Positions 6,734-13,711 of a DNA stretch of 22,964 nt are shown piece after piece. Below the pieces are notes generated by a model, which made no database searches, was not told the origin of the DNA, and saw nothing but the letters and a program-made list of their open reading frames with translations. The DNA is from a virus. The stretch spans positions 1-22,964 of IMG/VR virus record IMGVR_UViG_3300020196_000267. One strand, given 5' to 3'. The stretch's first letter is position 1; every line of letters begins with the position of its first letter. Both the position numbers and the translations under genes were made by a program.

Positions 6734-7243
6734 ATGGCCTACAGAATCGTTCTTAGACAAGACACTGCCTCCAATTGGCAACAAAACAACCCAACCCTCC
6801 TGAGTGGAGAATTGGGTTTTGAGACAGACACAAATCAGCTAAAGATTGGAAATGGAACTTCTTCCTGGAACGATCTAGGTTATTTTCCCTATTCTGGATT
6901 AGATGGAAATTTCAACATTACCTCGGGGCAATTTTGGACCTCAACTTTTGCAGGAGCAACAGCTTCCATAGATTGGGATAATTCTAACGTTCAAAAAATG
7001 ACCTTGGCTTCCAATACAACATTCGCCTTTTCGAATGGGGAAGACGGGGGCCAGTACGTGCTTATGTTAAAACAAGGAGCAAGCGGAGGATATGAAGTGA
7101 CTTGGCCAGGATCGGTCAGCTGGCCGGGTGGATCCGGACCTACTGGTCCTGTAATGACTCAAACTGCAGACCGTTATGACATTTACAGATTTGTCCACAC
7201 CGACGGAAAATATTTCGGTACCGCCGATCAAAATTATTTGTAA
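6734..7243 (+). CDS. Tail-fibre-like structural protein with Mtd-type N-terminus
   Basis: The first 55 residues (RIVLRQDTASNWQQNNPTLL, then SGELGFETDTNQLKIGNGTSSW) match the short N-terminal domain common to phage tail-fibre and major-tropism-determinant-like proteins, often annotated as hyaluronidase-type tail repeat. The remaining part is a beta-rich domain with TLASNTTFAFSNGEDGGQYVLMLKQG, also frequent in phage structural proteins and usually placed as a repeated adhesin or base module. At 169 residues it is short and has no visible receptor-binding tip. It stands alone on the + strand within a - strand region, with its own late-type box. Confidence 0.8.
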   Translation: MAYRIVLRQDTASNWQQNNPTLLSGELGFETDTNQLKIGNGTSSWNDLGYFPYSGLDGNFNITSGQFWTSTFAGATASIDWDNSNVQKMTLASNTTFAFSNGEDGGQYVLMLKQGASGGYEVTWPGSVSWPGGSGPTGPVMTQTADRYDIYRFVHTDGKYFGTADQNYL

Positions 7244-7245
7244 AA

Positions 7246-7264
7246 CAGAAAATTTATTTTTCTG
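7246..7264. terminator. Hairpin between convergent genes
   Basis: CAGAAAA (7246-7252) pairs with TTTTCTG (7258-7264), a 7-bp stem with a 5-base loop. It lies between the tail-fibre stop and the end of the - strand gene at 7254. T runs are short on both sides, so its strength as a terminator is uncertain; it may work in both directions. Confidence 0.4.
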
Positions 7265-7439
7265 ATTTCTCGGGGGAAAATCTCTTTGAAAAATTGGAGA
7301 TTTGAGAACAAGATGCCATCTGTATAACCCCGAGTACTAGGGTAATCCCTGCCCATAGGCGAGGGAAAAAAACCAAACAACAAATCCAAATCACTAAACC
7401 CAAAATAAAGAGATGCAAATTTTCCTTAAATTTTTTCAT
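7254..7439 (-). CDS. 61-aa membrane protein
   Basis: A short N-terminal basic stretch (MKKFKEN) is followed by two hydrophobic segments, about residues 8-25 (LHLFILGLVIWICCLVFF) and 30-45, then a polar basic tail. This suggests a two-span inner-membrane protein. Its ATG lies in the end of the upstream gene, with a 14-base overlap. The size and topology fit a holin or other lysis accessory, but the nearby endolysin is on the other side of the tail-fibre gene, so this is only a guess. Confidence 0.55.
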   Translation of the reverse strand: MKKFKENLHLFILGLVIWICCLVFFPRLWAGITLVLGVIQMASCSQISNFSKRFSPEKSEK

Positions 7440-7623
7440 GCTTGCTTTCCATATATTTTTGGGCTGCTCTACCCATCCACTGAAGGGGATCCTCTAATTT
7501 AGGTTCATACATGGAATAGCCAGAGTTTCTTGGAGTTCTAGGATCTTTGCTGCCCGTCTCGGCCAAATTCAGTCTCTCCAATTTGGAGGCAATCTGTTTT
7601 AGATATTCTGGATTTGAATACAT
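7426..7623 (-). CDS. 65-aa hypothetical protein
   Basis: A small soluble protein beginning MYSNPEYLKQIASKLERLNL, predicted helical at the start, then Pro/Arg-rich, then PLQWMGRAAQKYME. A GATATATAA box lies 16 bases upstream of the ATG, and the gene overlaps the downstream membrane protein gene by 14 bases. The N-terminal helix resembles phage tail or baseplate small proteins only weakly; no family is assigned. Confidence 0.55.
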   Translation of the reverse strand: MYSNPEYLKQIASKLERLNLAETGSKDPRTPRNSGYSMYEPKLEDPLQWMGRAAQKYMESKHEKI

Positions 7624-7638
7624 AGGCCTTGAGTTGGC

Positions 7639-7647
7639 TTATATATC
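7639..7647 (-). promoter_or_regulatory. Candidate late promoter box GATATATAA
   Basis: On the - strand, GATATATAA precedes the ATG at 7623 by about 15 bases, the spacing seen at other boxes. It probably drives the two overlapping genes 7426-7623 and 7254-7439. Confidence 0.5.
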
Positions 7648-7666
7648 TTTTGCCAAATCCAATTTT

Positions 7667-7924
7667 TTATCCTCTGCCCTGTGATTTCACCAAGGAAATC
7701 ATCTGATCAAGGGTTCTAAAGACCATCATATCCGGATCTTCTTCGTCTCTTATCCCAAATAACATTTCTCCTGCTTCTGATTTTCCAACCCCCAAAGTTC
7801 CGAGACCTTCGCAGATCAAAGGATAAAATTCATTTGGCTGGAGTTTTGACCAGATTTCTTCATAATCAAAATCATGCCATCCAAAGTCAAATGCTTCTTC
7901 GTACTGTTTGCTAAATTCTGCCAT
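7667..7924 (-). CDS. 85-aa acidic hypothetical protein
   Basis: Starts MAEFSKQYEEAFDFGWHDFD and is strongly acidic and aromatic in the first half. It contains GLGTLGVGKSEAGEMLFGI, which is not a P-loop despite the GVGKS string, because the A-x-x-x-x-G-K-[S/T] spacing and a nucleotide-binding domain are missing. It overlaps the end of the upstream gene by 14 bases. No family is recognised. Confidence 0.5.
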   Translation of the reverse strand: MAEFSKQYEEAFDFGWHDFDYEEIWSKLQPNEFYPLICEGLGTLGVGKSEAGEMLFGIRDEEDPDMMVFRTLDQMISLVKSQGRG

Positions 7925-8108
7925 TTGTATAATTTTGTTTTTCCGGTAAGGACCCTAACATAATTCCAAGAAGAATAATTTGTTTTTCTCTGGAATTAAA
8001 TTTCGAATCAGATTTAGAATCTGATTCGATATGGGATGATGAAAAATTGTATTGGCTCAAAATTGAATCAATCCCTTGAATCTGAATTAAATTTTGGTTA
8101 TTTAGCAC
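7911..8108 (-). CDS. 65-aa hypothetical protein, probable GTG start
   Basis: The likely start is GTG at 8108, overlapping the upstream gene's end by 11 bases. The middle is Ser/Asp/Lys-rich (SDSKSDSKFNSREK), from short DNA repeats of gattcagat type. The C-terminal half has a short hydrophobic stretch IILLGIMLG. No function is assigned. Confidence is low because the start is not ATG and the composition is biased, but the tight packing supports it. Confidence 0.4.
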   Translation of the reverse strand: MLNNQNLIQIQGIDSILSQYNFSSSHIESDSKSDSKFNSREKQIILLGIMLGSLPEKQNYTNGRI

Positions 8109-8388
8109 GGATTTGTTTGTGGTTTGAATCGATCAAGAATTTAATAATTTCAGCCAGATCTGTTGCAGAGTCAGAAGTAAAATCCTTTCTGAATAACTCT
8201 GGGTAATTCCAGGATTTTTCTTGTGAATCTAAAATGCTAACCCTTCCCTGGAGCCAAAGTACAAATTCTTGTAAAGTCGGCTTAGATACTATTTCTCCCC
8301 ATTGGTCATAAATCTCAAGTTCATTGTTTTTATTTCTTTGAATCCCAAGATTGCATCCCTCGTGGTTGATTAAACATTTTTTTTTCAT
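8098..8388 (-). CDS. 96-aa hypothetical protein
   Basis: Starts MKKKCLINHEGCNLG and continues with an aromatic acidic region (ELEIYDQWGEIVSKPTLQEF). Two Cys lie near the N-terminus, without a second pair, so a zinc finger is unlikely. A TATATTTG box lies 17 bases upstream, making this the first gene of the small-gene cluster 7667-8388. No family is recognised. Confidence 0.55.
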   Translation of the reverse strand: MKKKCLINHEGCNLGIQRNKNNELEIYDQWGEIVSKPTLQEFVLWLQGRVSILDSQEKSWNYPELFRKDFTSDSATDLAEIIKFLIDSNHKQIRAK

Positions 8389-8405
8389 TTGGAATGTATT
8401 TTCTT

Positions 8406-8413
8406 CAAATATA
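8406..8413 (-). promoter_or_regulatory. Candidate host-type promoter box TATATTTG
   Basis: CGTATATTTGAAG on the - strand matches TAnnTTTG and lies 17 bases before the ATG at 8388. Nearly the same sequence (CGTATATTTGCTA) lies before the gene starting at 17033. Confidence 0.5.
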
Positions 8414-8476
8414 CGGAAAAAAATTCATTTGTTTCCCACGATTTTGGAATTTTATGCAATCAAATTGGAAAAAAAA

Positions 8477-8713
8477 TTAAGATATAATTTTTATCTCATG
8501 GTCTGTCTCAATTACAACTCTTGCACCACCCCAAATCAAGGGTTTGATTTCAGTTCCAGAACCACAATAAGTGATTTTACTCGGGCCCAAAATCTCAACC
8601 TCATTGCAGTAGGTATTTTTTTTACCTTGTTTAACTGTGATAACTGGTAAATCCGTCCCTTTGGTTTTGTTGGAACGAATGTGATGTTGGTTGACGTGGA
8701 TCTTAGTTTTCAA
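8477..8713 (-). CDS. 78-aa conserved small protein (IHVNQHxIRSN...PVITVK family)
   Basis: The start is non-ATG, most likely TTG 8713, because the frame opens at a stop 18 bases upstream and the conserved part begins at once (KTKIHVNQHHIRSN). It continues with DLPVITVKQGKKNTYCNEVE, ILGPSKITY and GGARVVIETDHEI. I recognise the layout IHVNQH-x-IR-x-N...PVITVK...N-x-Y...EV-x-I-x-GP...GARVW-IET from small uncharacterised proteins in many bacterial and phage genomes; role unknown. The start lies inside copy 1 of the intergenic repeat at 8706. Confidence 0.65.
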   Translation of the reverse strand: MKTKIHVNQHHIRSNKTKGTDLPVITVKQGKKNTYCNEVEILGPSKITYCGSGTEIKPLIWGGARVVIETDHEIKIIS

Positions 8714-8734
8714 TTTGATAAAGGTGCTTTAATT
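8706..8734. repeat. Intergenic repeat, copy 1
   Basis: On the - strand it reads AATTAAAGCACCTTTATCAA then ATTGAAAAC. It shares the core GCACC-K-TTATCAAATT with copies at 8911 and 11344. The stop of the frameshifted gene upstream (TAA 8729-8731) lies in the repeat. Confidence 0.75.
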
Positions 8735-8901
8735 ATTGGGTGTGATTGATTTTTTAATCTGTTCTAATAAAATATCCACCTGTTCATCCAGCTACTTATA
8801 CCATGTATTTCTTTTATTGATTGGTATTCATTAAGACCAATTGTTGCGTTTGCTTCCTTTTCACCATCGGTGATTGTGATTTTAATTTGTAAATTTTCCA
8901 T
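8729..8901 (-). pseudogene. Small protein gene with a frameshift
   Basis: From ATG 8901 a 45-residue product (MENLQIKITITDGEKEANAT...) ends in an unnatural tail SWMNRWIFY at TAG 8764. In the -1 frame the sequence continues as LDEQVDILLEQIKKSITPNN and stops at 8729, a normal-looking acidic helix. Loss of one base near 8785-8790 (AGTAGCTGG, where AGTAGTCTGG would restore the frame) would explain it. The original was about 57 residues. It is a broken gene or a sequencing indel. No family is recognised. Confidence 0.55.
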
Positions 8902-8910
8902 AACTTATAT

Positions 8911-8940
8911 TTTTTTAATTTGATAACGGTGCTTTAATTT
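8911..8940. repeat. Intergenic repeat, copy 2
   Basis: On the - strand it reads AATTAAAGCACCGTTATCAA then ATTAAAAAAATA. The ppsA stop (8934-8936) is inside it, and the next gene's ATG (8901) follows closely. The core is nearly identical to the ppsA leader at 11344. Confidence 0.8.
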
Positions 8941-11342
8941 TTTAATTTACTAAGTGTTTTTAATGTCTTCAACAATGAATCAGGAGTTACTGAAATTGTA
9001 TCTATTCCCTCTTTCACAAGAAACTCCGCAAAATCAGGAAAATCAGAAGGGCCCTGCCCACAAATACCAACCTTCGTATTTGTTTTTTTACTAATTTTAA
9101 TCAGGTGGGATATTGCCCTTTTTACTGCTATGTTTCTTTCATCATAGATTGAAGATACTAAAGCAGAATCTCTATCTAAACCTAAAATCAGTTGTGTTAA
9201 ATCGTTAGACCCGATTGAAAAACCATCAATATGTTTTGAAAATTCTTCAGCCATAAAAATGTTTGATGGTAATTCAGCCATCAAATATATTTCTAAACCT
9301 CTTTCCCCTCTTTTTAATCCATAAGATTCCATTACCCTATAAACATTCAGTAACTCTTCAACTGTTCTACAAAATGGTATCATAATTACAACATTATCTA
9401 ATCCCATTTTTTCCCTAACTCTTTTGATTGCTTTGATTTCCATCCCAAAGGCTTCTTTGTATTTATCAGAGTAGTATCTTGAAGCACCCCTCCACCCAAT
9501 CATTGGATTTTCCTCGTCAGGTTCAAAATGAATACCACCTAATAAATTTTTATATTCATTGGATTTGAAATCAGAAAGTCTCACAATTACTTTTTGTGGG
9601 TAGAATGCTGCTGCTATTCTTGCTATACCATAACTTAATTTTTTTACAAAAAAGGTTTCTTCATTCTCATACCCTTTGGTGATTGAATTTATTTCTTCTG
9701 TTAGTTTACTATCATCAAGTTCTTTATGCTTTAAAAGAGCCATAGGATGAACTTTAATGTAATTATTGATGATAAATTCCTCCCGAGCCAACCCAACACC
9801 CGAATTAGGTAAATTAGAAAATTTAAATGCCGATTCAGGAGAACCAACATTCAACATTATCGGAGTTGAGATTTGTGGTAAATCTTTTAGATTGGTTTTA
9901 TTTTTTTCATAATCAATAAACCCATCATAAACAAATCCAATATCCCCCTCACAACAAGAAATCGTAACATTTTGATTATTTTTTAATAATTTTGTTGCAT
10001 TGATACTTCCAACAATAGCTGGAAGTCCCATTTCTCGCGCAACTATAGCTGCGTGACAAGTTCTACCACCTTTATTTGTAACGATTGCTGATGCCTTTTT
10101 CATAATAGGCTCCCAATCGGGGTCGGTCATATCGGTCACTAAAACACTACCCTCCATAAATTCTGATACATCAATCGTTCCATCTCTACCATCCAAAGAG
10201 TGCATGATAACAACTTGACCACAAGAAACTCCATCTCCAATTGCACTTCCTTTGAGAATAGGAATTAAATTTTCACTATTAATTTTATACTCAATTAATG
10301 TATCATTTTTTCTTCTTGAATGGATTGTTTCTGGTCTTGCCTGAACAATATACAATTCATTCGATAAACCATCTATTGCCCATTCAACATCCATCGGACA
10401 CCAATAACCTTTTAGATTTGAATAGTATTTTTCAATCGATGTAACCCATTTTGATATTTGTAAGACCTGATTATCGTTGATACAAAAATTACTTTGATGT
10501 TCTTCATCTATATTGATAATTTTGGTTAATTTACCTTGTCCATCCCCATAGACCATCTTTTTATTTTTATTCCCCAATTTTTTTTCTATGATTGGTGAAA
10601 ATCCCTTTTCTAATAGTGGTTTGAATACAATAAATTCATCAGGTGATACCGCCCCTTGTACTATCATTTCACCTAAACCATAACTTCCATTTATCATCAC
10701 CACATCCTTAAATCCACTTTCGGTATCTAAAGAAAAAGCAACACCCGAAGAAGATAAATCGGAACGAACCATTTTTTGTACACAAACCGATAAACCCACA
10801 TCAAAGTGATTAAACCCAAAGGATGTTCTATACGATATCGCTCTATCGGTAAATAATGAAGCAAAACAGTTTCTTACAGATTCTAATATGGATTCCGTTC
10901 CTCTTACATTTAAGAAAGTTTCTTGTTGACCAGCAAAACTAGCATCAGGTAAATCTTCGGCGGTTGCCGAAGACCTGACAGCAACATCGGTTGTTGTTTG
11001 TCCATAAGTTTCTGATAGTTCTCGATATTTTGTTTGAATTTCATTTTTCAAATCTTCAGGAAATACCCCATTACGAATCAATTCTCTTACTTCAAGTCCT
11101 GTTTTACGCAATTCAATAATATCATCAGGATTTAATTTTGAAATTAATTTCTTTATTGATTTATCTAATTTGTTGTGAGTGATAAAATCACGATAACCAT
11201 TAACAGTTATTGCGAATCCATTGGGAACTTTTATCCCCAAAATTCCGAGATGTTGAATCATTTCACCCAGTGAAGCATTTTTACCACCTACTAGATTAAC
11301 GTCAGATAAAGAAACATTTTTTAAATCAACAATATATTTCAT
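8934..11342 (-). CDS. ppsA: Phosphoenolpyruvate synthase (pyruvate, water dikinase)
   Basis: A full-length 802-residue PEP synthase (E. coli PpsA has 792), converting pyruvate + ATP to PEP + AMP + phosphate. The N-terminal ATP-grasp part begins with SLSDVNLVGGKNASLGEM and holds VRSSATAEDLPDASFAGQQE. The central phosphohistidine domain has GGRTCHAAIVAREMGLPAIVG, with His430 as the phosphate carrier. The C-terminal PEP/pyruvate barrel holds IGSNDLTQLILGLDRDS and GICGQGPSD, with Cys761 as the proton donor. All landmark residues are present, so it is probably active. It sits directly after thyA with a 6-base gap, which is very unusual on a phage. It may drive gluconeogenic carbon flow to pentose or cell-wall precursors. 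Confidence 0.95.
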   Translation of the reverse strand: MKYIVDLKNVSLSDVNLVGGKNASLGEMIQHLGILGIKVPNGFAITVNGYRDFITHNKLDKSIKKLISKLNPDDIIELRKTGLEVRELIRNGVFPEDLKNEIQTKYRELSETYGQTTTDVAVRSSATAEDLPDASFAGQQETFLNVRGTESILESVRNCFASLFTDRAISYRTSFGFNHFDVGLSVCVQKMVRSDLSSSGVAFSLDTESGFKDVVMINGSYGLGEMIVQGAVSPDEFIVFKPLLEKGFSPIIEKKLGNKNKKMVYGDGQGKLTKIINIDEEHQSNFCINDNQVLQISKWVTSIEKYYSNLKGYWCPMDVEWAIDGLSNELYIVQARPETIHSRRKNDTLIEYKINSENLIPILKGSAIGDGVSCGQVVIMHSLDGRDGTIDVSEFMEGSVLVTDMTDPDWEPIMKKASAIVTNKGGRTCHAAIVAREMGLPAIVGSINATKLLKNNQNVTISCCEGDIGFVYDGFIDYEKNKTNLKDLPQISTPIMLNVGSPESAFKFSNLPNSGVGLAREEFIINNYIKVHPMALLKHKELDDSKLTEEINSITKGYENEETFFVKKLSYGIARIAAAFYPQKVIVRLSDFKSNEYKNLLGGIHFEPDEENPMIGWRGASRYYSDKYKEAFGMEIKAIKRVREKMGLDNVVIMIPFCRTVEELLNVYRVMESYGLKRGERGLEIYLMAELPSNIFMAEEFSKHIDGFSIGSNDLTQLILGLDRDSALVSSIYDERNIAVKRAISHLIKISKKTNTKVGICGQGPSDFPDFAEFLVKEGIDTISVTPDSLLKTLKTLSKLKN

Positions 11343-11343
11343 A

Positions 11344-11370
11344 TTTTTTTAATTTGATAACGGCATTTTT
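11344..11370. repeat. Intergenic repeat, copy 3 (end of thyA and leader of ppsA)
   Basis: On the - strand AAAAATGCCGTTATCAAATT is followed by AAAAAAATATG. Here the repeat encodes the last residues of ThyA (KMPLSN-stop). In copies 1 and 2 the equivalent codons would read KAPLSN-stop but lie after other genes' stops. Confidence 0.75.
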
Positions 11371-12434
11371 ATAGTTGGATGACACTGATAACCTTCAATT
11401 TGAAAATCTGAAATTAAACAACTATTTAAAAATTCATCAATATCTTCATCAAAATTGACTTGATTGGTAATAGTTAATTTTGGTAACGGATATGGTTCTC
11501 TTGTCAATTGTTCTCTAACCCCATCAATTTGATTTAGATAGATATGAGCATCACCGAGACTCGCAATTAGTTCGTTAGGAATCATATTAACTTCTTTTGC
11601 GATAATTTCTAAAAGTAGTCCGTATGATGCCAAATTAAACGGAAGCCCCAATGGGACATCGTTACTACGCATATTGAACATCAAGGAGATTGCTCTGGTT
11701 GGAACATTTTGTTTATTCAATTCTTCGTCTGTATCATCTAATTGGTATTTAGTTTCTGCTAATTTATGTCTTTCATTCCATGTCAACTCTCTTGTATAAA
11801 CTTGAAATCCATAATGACAAGGTGGAAGTACCATTTGGTCTAATTCACCTACATTCCAAGCCGAAACCATTAGTCGTCTTGAGTCTGGGTTTGTTTTGAG
11901 GTTGTGGATTAGATTAAAAATCTGGTCTGTGCCTTCTAAGTAATCTTTATGTTTTTCAATACCGTCAATTACTTTTAATATGTCATGTTGTCCTTCATGA
12001 AATCCTTTCCAACGTCTCCATTGTGCCCCATAGATTCTACCGAGTTCACCCCACTTCTTTGCAAACTCATCATCTGTTTTGATTTTGTTGATGAATTCTT
12101 CTTGTGTATACGGTGTCAAATCTTCACCACAATCTTCTCTTACTGGTTTCCAATTAAACCAATATCTCTTATAAACATCCCCTACCCAAATTGTATTTCC
12201 CTGTTCTAATAACCATTTTACATTTGTCTCTCCTCTTAAAAACCATAACAACTCAGTCACAATTTGTTTCCAAGCCATTTTCTTGGTTGTAAGTAATGGA
12301 AACCCTTCACTCATTTTATGGCGTATCTGTTTACCAAACACCGATAGTGTTCCTCCATTTCTAGTTTCTTTTTTTACACCATTATCAAGTATGTCTTGCA
12401 GGAGTGATTGATAATTTTTATCTAGGCTGTTCAT
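11349..12434 (-). CDS. thyA: Thymidylate synthase (ThyA type)
   Basis: Converts dUMP to dTMP with methylene-tetrahydrofolate. At 361 residues it is longer than E. coli ThyA (264), with insertions around residues 90-145 and 215-245. RHKMSEGFPLLTTKKMAWK (dUMP/folate contact), LLWFLRGETN, RIYGAQWRRW, MVLPPCHYGFQVY with catalytic Cys206, and GLPFNLASYGLL are all present. The C-terminus is KMPLSN rather than the usual hydrophobic residue end, which closes over the active site in ThyA. The ATG overlaps the upstream small gene by 17 bases. Phages commonly carry thyA to supply dTTP for replication. Confidence 0.95.
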   Translation of the reverse strand: MNSLDKNYQSLLQDILDNGVKKETRNGGTLSVFGKQIRHKMSEGFPLLTTKKMAWKQIVTELLWFLRGETNVKWLLEQGNTIWVGDVYKRYWFNWKPVREDCGEDLTPYTQEEFINKIKTDDEFAKKWGELGRIYGAQWRRWKGFHEGQHDILKVIDGIEKHKDYLEGTDQIFNLIHNLKTNPDSRRLMVSAWNVGELDQMVLPPCHYGFQVYTRELTWNERHKLAETKYQLDDTDEELNKQNVPTRAISLMFNMRSNDVPLGLPFNLASYGLLLEIIAKEVNMIPNELIASLGDAHIYLNQIDGVREQLTREPYPLPKLTITNQVNFDEDIDEFLNSCLISDFQIEGYQCHPTIKMPLSN

Positions 12435-12675
12435 TTATCAAAGTTTTTAATCGTTTAATTTCATCAATCACATCATAACCTAATTCAATTTTAGATATTA
12501 AGGTTAAATCCATAATTTGTTGTTCATACAGGTTAATCAGTTCCTGTTGTAGTTTAATTTCATCAATCACATCATCACCTAATTCAATTTTAGATATTAA
12601 GGTTAAATCCATAATTTGTTGTTCATACAGGTTAATCAGTTCCTGTTGTAGTTTAATTGTTGTTTCGTTGTTCAT
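12418..12675 (-). CDS. 85-aa coiled-coil-like protein built from two near-identical 33-residue units
   Basis: After MNNETT, the unit IKLQQELINLYEQQIMDLTL then ISKIELG-x-DVIDE occurs twice, differing by one residue (Asp versus Tyr), then RLKTLINEQPR. The pattern of Leu/Ile suggests a helical coiled coil. At DNA level the units are a 99-base direct repeat with a single mismatch. Start and end overlap neighbours closely (17 bases into thyA; stop of the 30-aa gene one base upstream). Function unknown. Confidence 0.65.
   Translation of the reverse strand: MNNETTIKLQQELINLYEQQIMDLTLISKIELGDDVIDEIKLQQELINLYEQQIMDLTLISKIELGYDVIDEIKRLKTLINEQPR
12454..12651. repeat. 99-base tandem duplication (2 copies) inside the 85-aa gene
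   Basis: Copies 12454-12552 and 12553-12651 differ only at 12477 (a) versus 12576 (c). 99 bases equal 33 codons, so the frame is kept. Such close identity indicates a very recent event, or an assembly artefact. Confidence 0.9.
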
Positions 12676-12676
12676 A

Positions 12677-12769
12677 TTAAAGTGTCATTAGAACTATAAT
12701 AATCATACCAACAATCCCTACTATTCCCATCAACAAAAGTATATCTTCTGGTTTATTTTCTCTATTCAT
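12677..12769 (-). CDS. 30-aa single-span membrane peptide
   Basis: ATG 12769 to TAA 12677. The sequence is MNRENKPEDI followed by a continuous hydrophobic segment LLLMGIVGIVGMIIIVLMTL to the end. It overlaps the end of the HAD gene by 8 bases and ends one base before the next ATG, so it fits the operon packing. It is a likely real mini membrane protein of unknown role. Confidence 0.5.
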   Translation of the reverse strand: MNRENKPEDILLLMGIVGIVGMIIIVLMTL

Positions 12770-13148
12770 AAGTTTGTTTGTTTGAGATATCGAATGTTTG
12801 TATTTTTGCATCCACCTCTTTTAATTCAGACCAGGTTCCCAAATAAGTTACGGCTCTGGCTTTTCGATTATCAATCCAAACATATTCTTGGCCATCTTTA
12901 ATTGTTGGTTTATCCATAATCAATCCATGATATTTAAATCCGTTTAATTTCAGCCACTGTTCAGTCTCAAATCTGTCTTTGGATTCACGAGCGGTAAAAA
13001 ATGTGATTAGATTACCTTCGTCATACCATTTATTTATAATTTTTTGTGCGTCCATAAAAGGTTTTGCGCTAGAGTACAAATGTGAATCGTCATTTGAAAT
13101 ATCTTCGCATATAGTTCCATCAATATCAATAAGAAATATTCTGTTCAT
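12762..13148 (-). CDS. HAD-superfamily phosphatase-like protein
   Basis: 128 residues with HAD motif I IFLIDIDGTICED (nucleophile Asp8, Asp10), a FFTARES motif II region (Thr/Ser site), MDKPTIKDGQEY with a Lys in the motif III place, and VWIDNRKARAV (motif IV Asp-Asn in place of the usual DD). It belongs to a compact HAD group often found in phages and near sugar-phosphate or nucleotide genes; substrate is unknown. It is located just upstream of thyA, so a nucleotide or sugar-phosphate substrate is plausible. Confidence 0.8.
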   Translation of the reverse strand: MNRIFLIDIDGTICEDISNDDSHLYSSAKPFMDAQKIINKWYDEGNLITFFTARESKDRFETEQWLKLNGFKYHGLIMDKPTIKDGQEYVWIDNRKARAVTYLGTWSELKEVDAKIQTFDISNKQTYE

Positions 13149-13159
13149 TTTTTAGAAAT

Positions 13160-13480
13160 TTAAATTTCTATCCAGTTGAATTTTTGTGCAAATGAAGAAT
13201 CTTTGCTTACTCTTTCCCAAAATTCGTTTTCTGTCATAATTCTGGTACAATTTTGATGTGGATCGTTAACTAGATAATCATAATCAATCTCTTCTAAGGA
13301 CAATGCAAATTCACAATACCTTGTGTACATGACAGAAGAATCTGGGTGAGTTCCGGGTAATTTTTCAGAAAAAAGATCTTCACCTTTATAAAATGGGTGT
13401 TCCTTACTCATTCTGTGTATTCCCCTGGCCCAAAGAATAGCTATTACTAGGGTTAAGCCGAAAATTATCAATGCTACCAT
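13160..13480 (-). CDS. 106-aa membrane-anchored hypothetical protein
   Basis: Residues 1-19 (MVALIIFGLTLVIAILWAR) form one membrane segment or uncleaved signal anchor. A soluble, acidic and Tyr-rich part follows and ends in FWERVSKDSSFAQKFNWIEI. No family is recognised. It lies in a row of small genes, 12 bases before the HAD start. Confidence 0.6.
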   Translation of the reverse strand: MVALIIFGLTLVIAILWARGIHRMSKEHPFYKGEDLFSEKLPGTHPDSSVMYTRYCEFALSLEEIDYDYLVNDPHQNCTRIMTENEFWERVSKDSSFAQKFNWIEI

Positions 13481-13512
13481 AATTTATTTTTAATAAATGA
13501 AATTTAAAACAA

Positions 13513-13701
13513 TCAATCTTCTTCGATACCATCTAACAAAGTTACATCCCAATCGTAAAATTCCGAATCTAATTTCGGTGAGTCTTTGAATTTGTTTTCA
13601 ATCCAAGATTCAAAGCTAGGAACTTCCTCTTCGCTTTTGAAATCTCCATTCTTTTTAGACTCCTGAATAAAGTTTAGGTATTGTGTTCTTAAAGTTGGCA
13701 T
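13513..13701 (-). CDS. 62-aa acidic protein with IQE site near the N-terminus
   Basis: From ATG 13701 it reads MPTLRTQYLNFIQESKKNG; an ATG at 13719 would add six residues and overlap the upstream gene's stop by 8 bases. The YLNFIQE-S element at residues 8-15 resembles the YLDFINE-A of the 1595 gene. The rest is acidic (PSFESWIENKF, then a D/E-rich end). Unknown function. Confidence 0.55.
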   Translation of the reverse strand: MPTLRTQYLNFIQESKKNGDFKSEEEVPSFESWIENKFKDSPKLDSEFYDWDVTLLDGIEED

Positions 13702-13711
13702 TATTGTGGCA

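Noticed and set aside
7667-7924. GVGKS string as a P-loop ATPase
   Set aside because: It lacks the GxxxxGK[ST] spacing, a Walker B and an ATPase-size domain; the protein is only 85 residues.
8351-8650. 99-codon + strand frame
   Set aside because: It lies opposite two better - strand genes with conserved residues and a promoter box.
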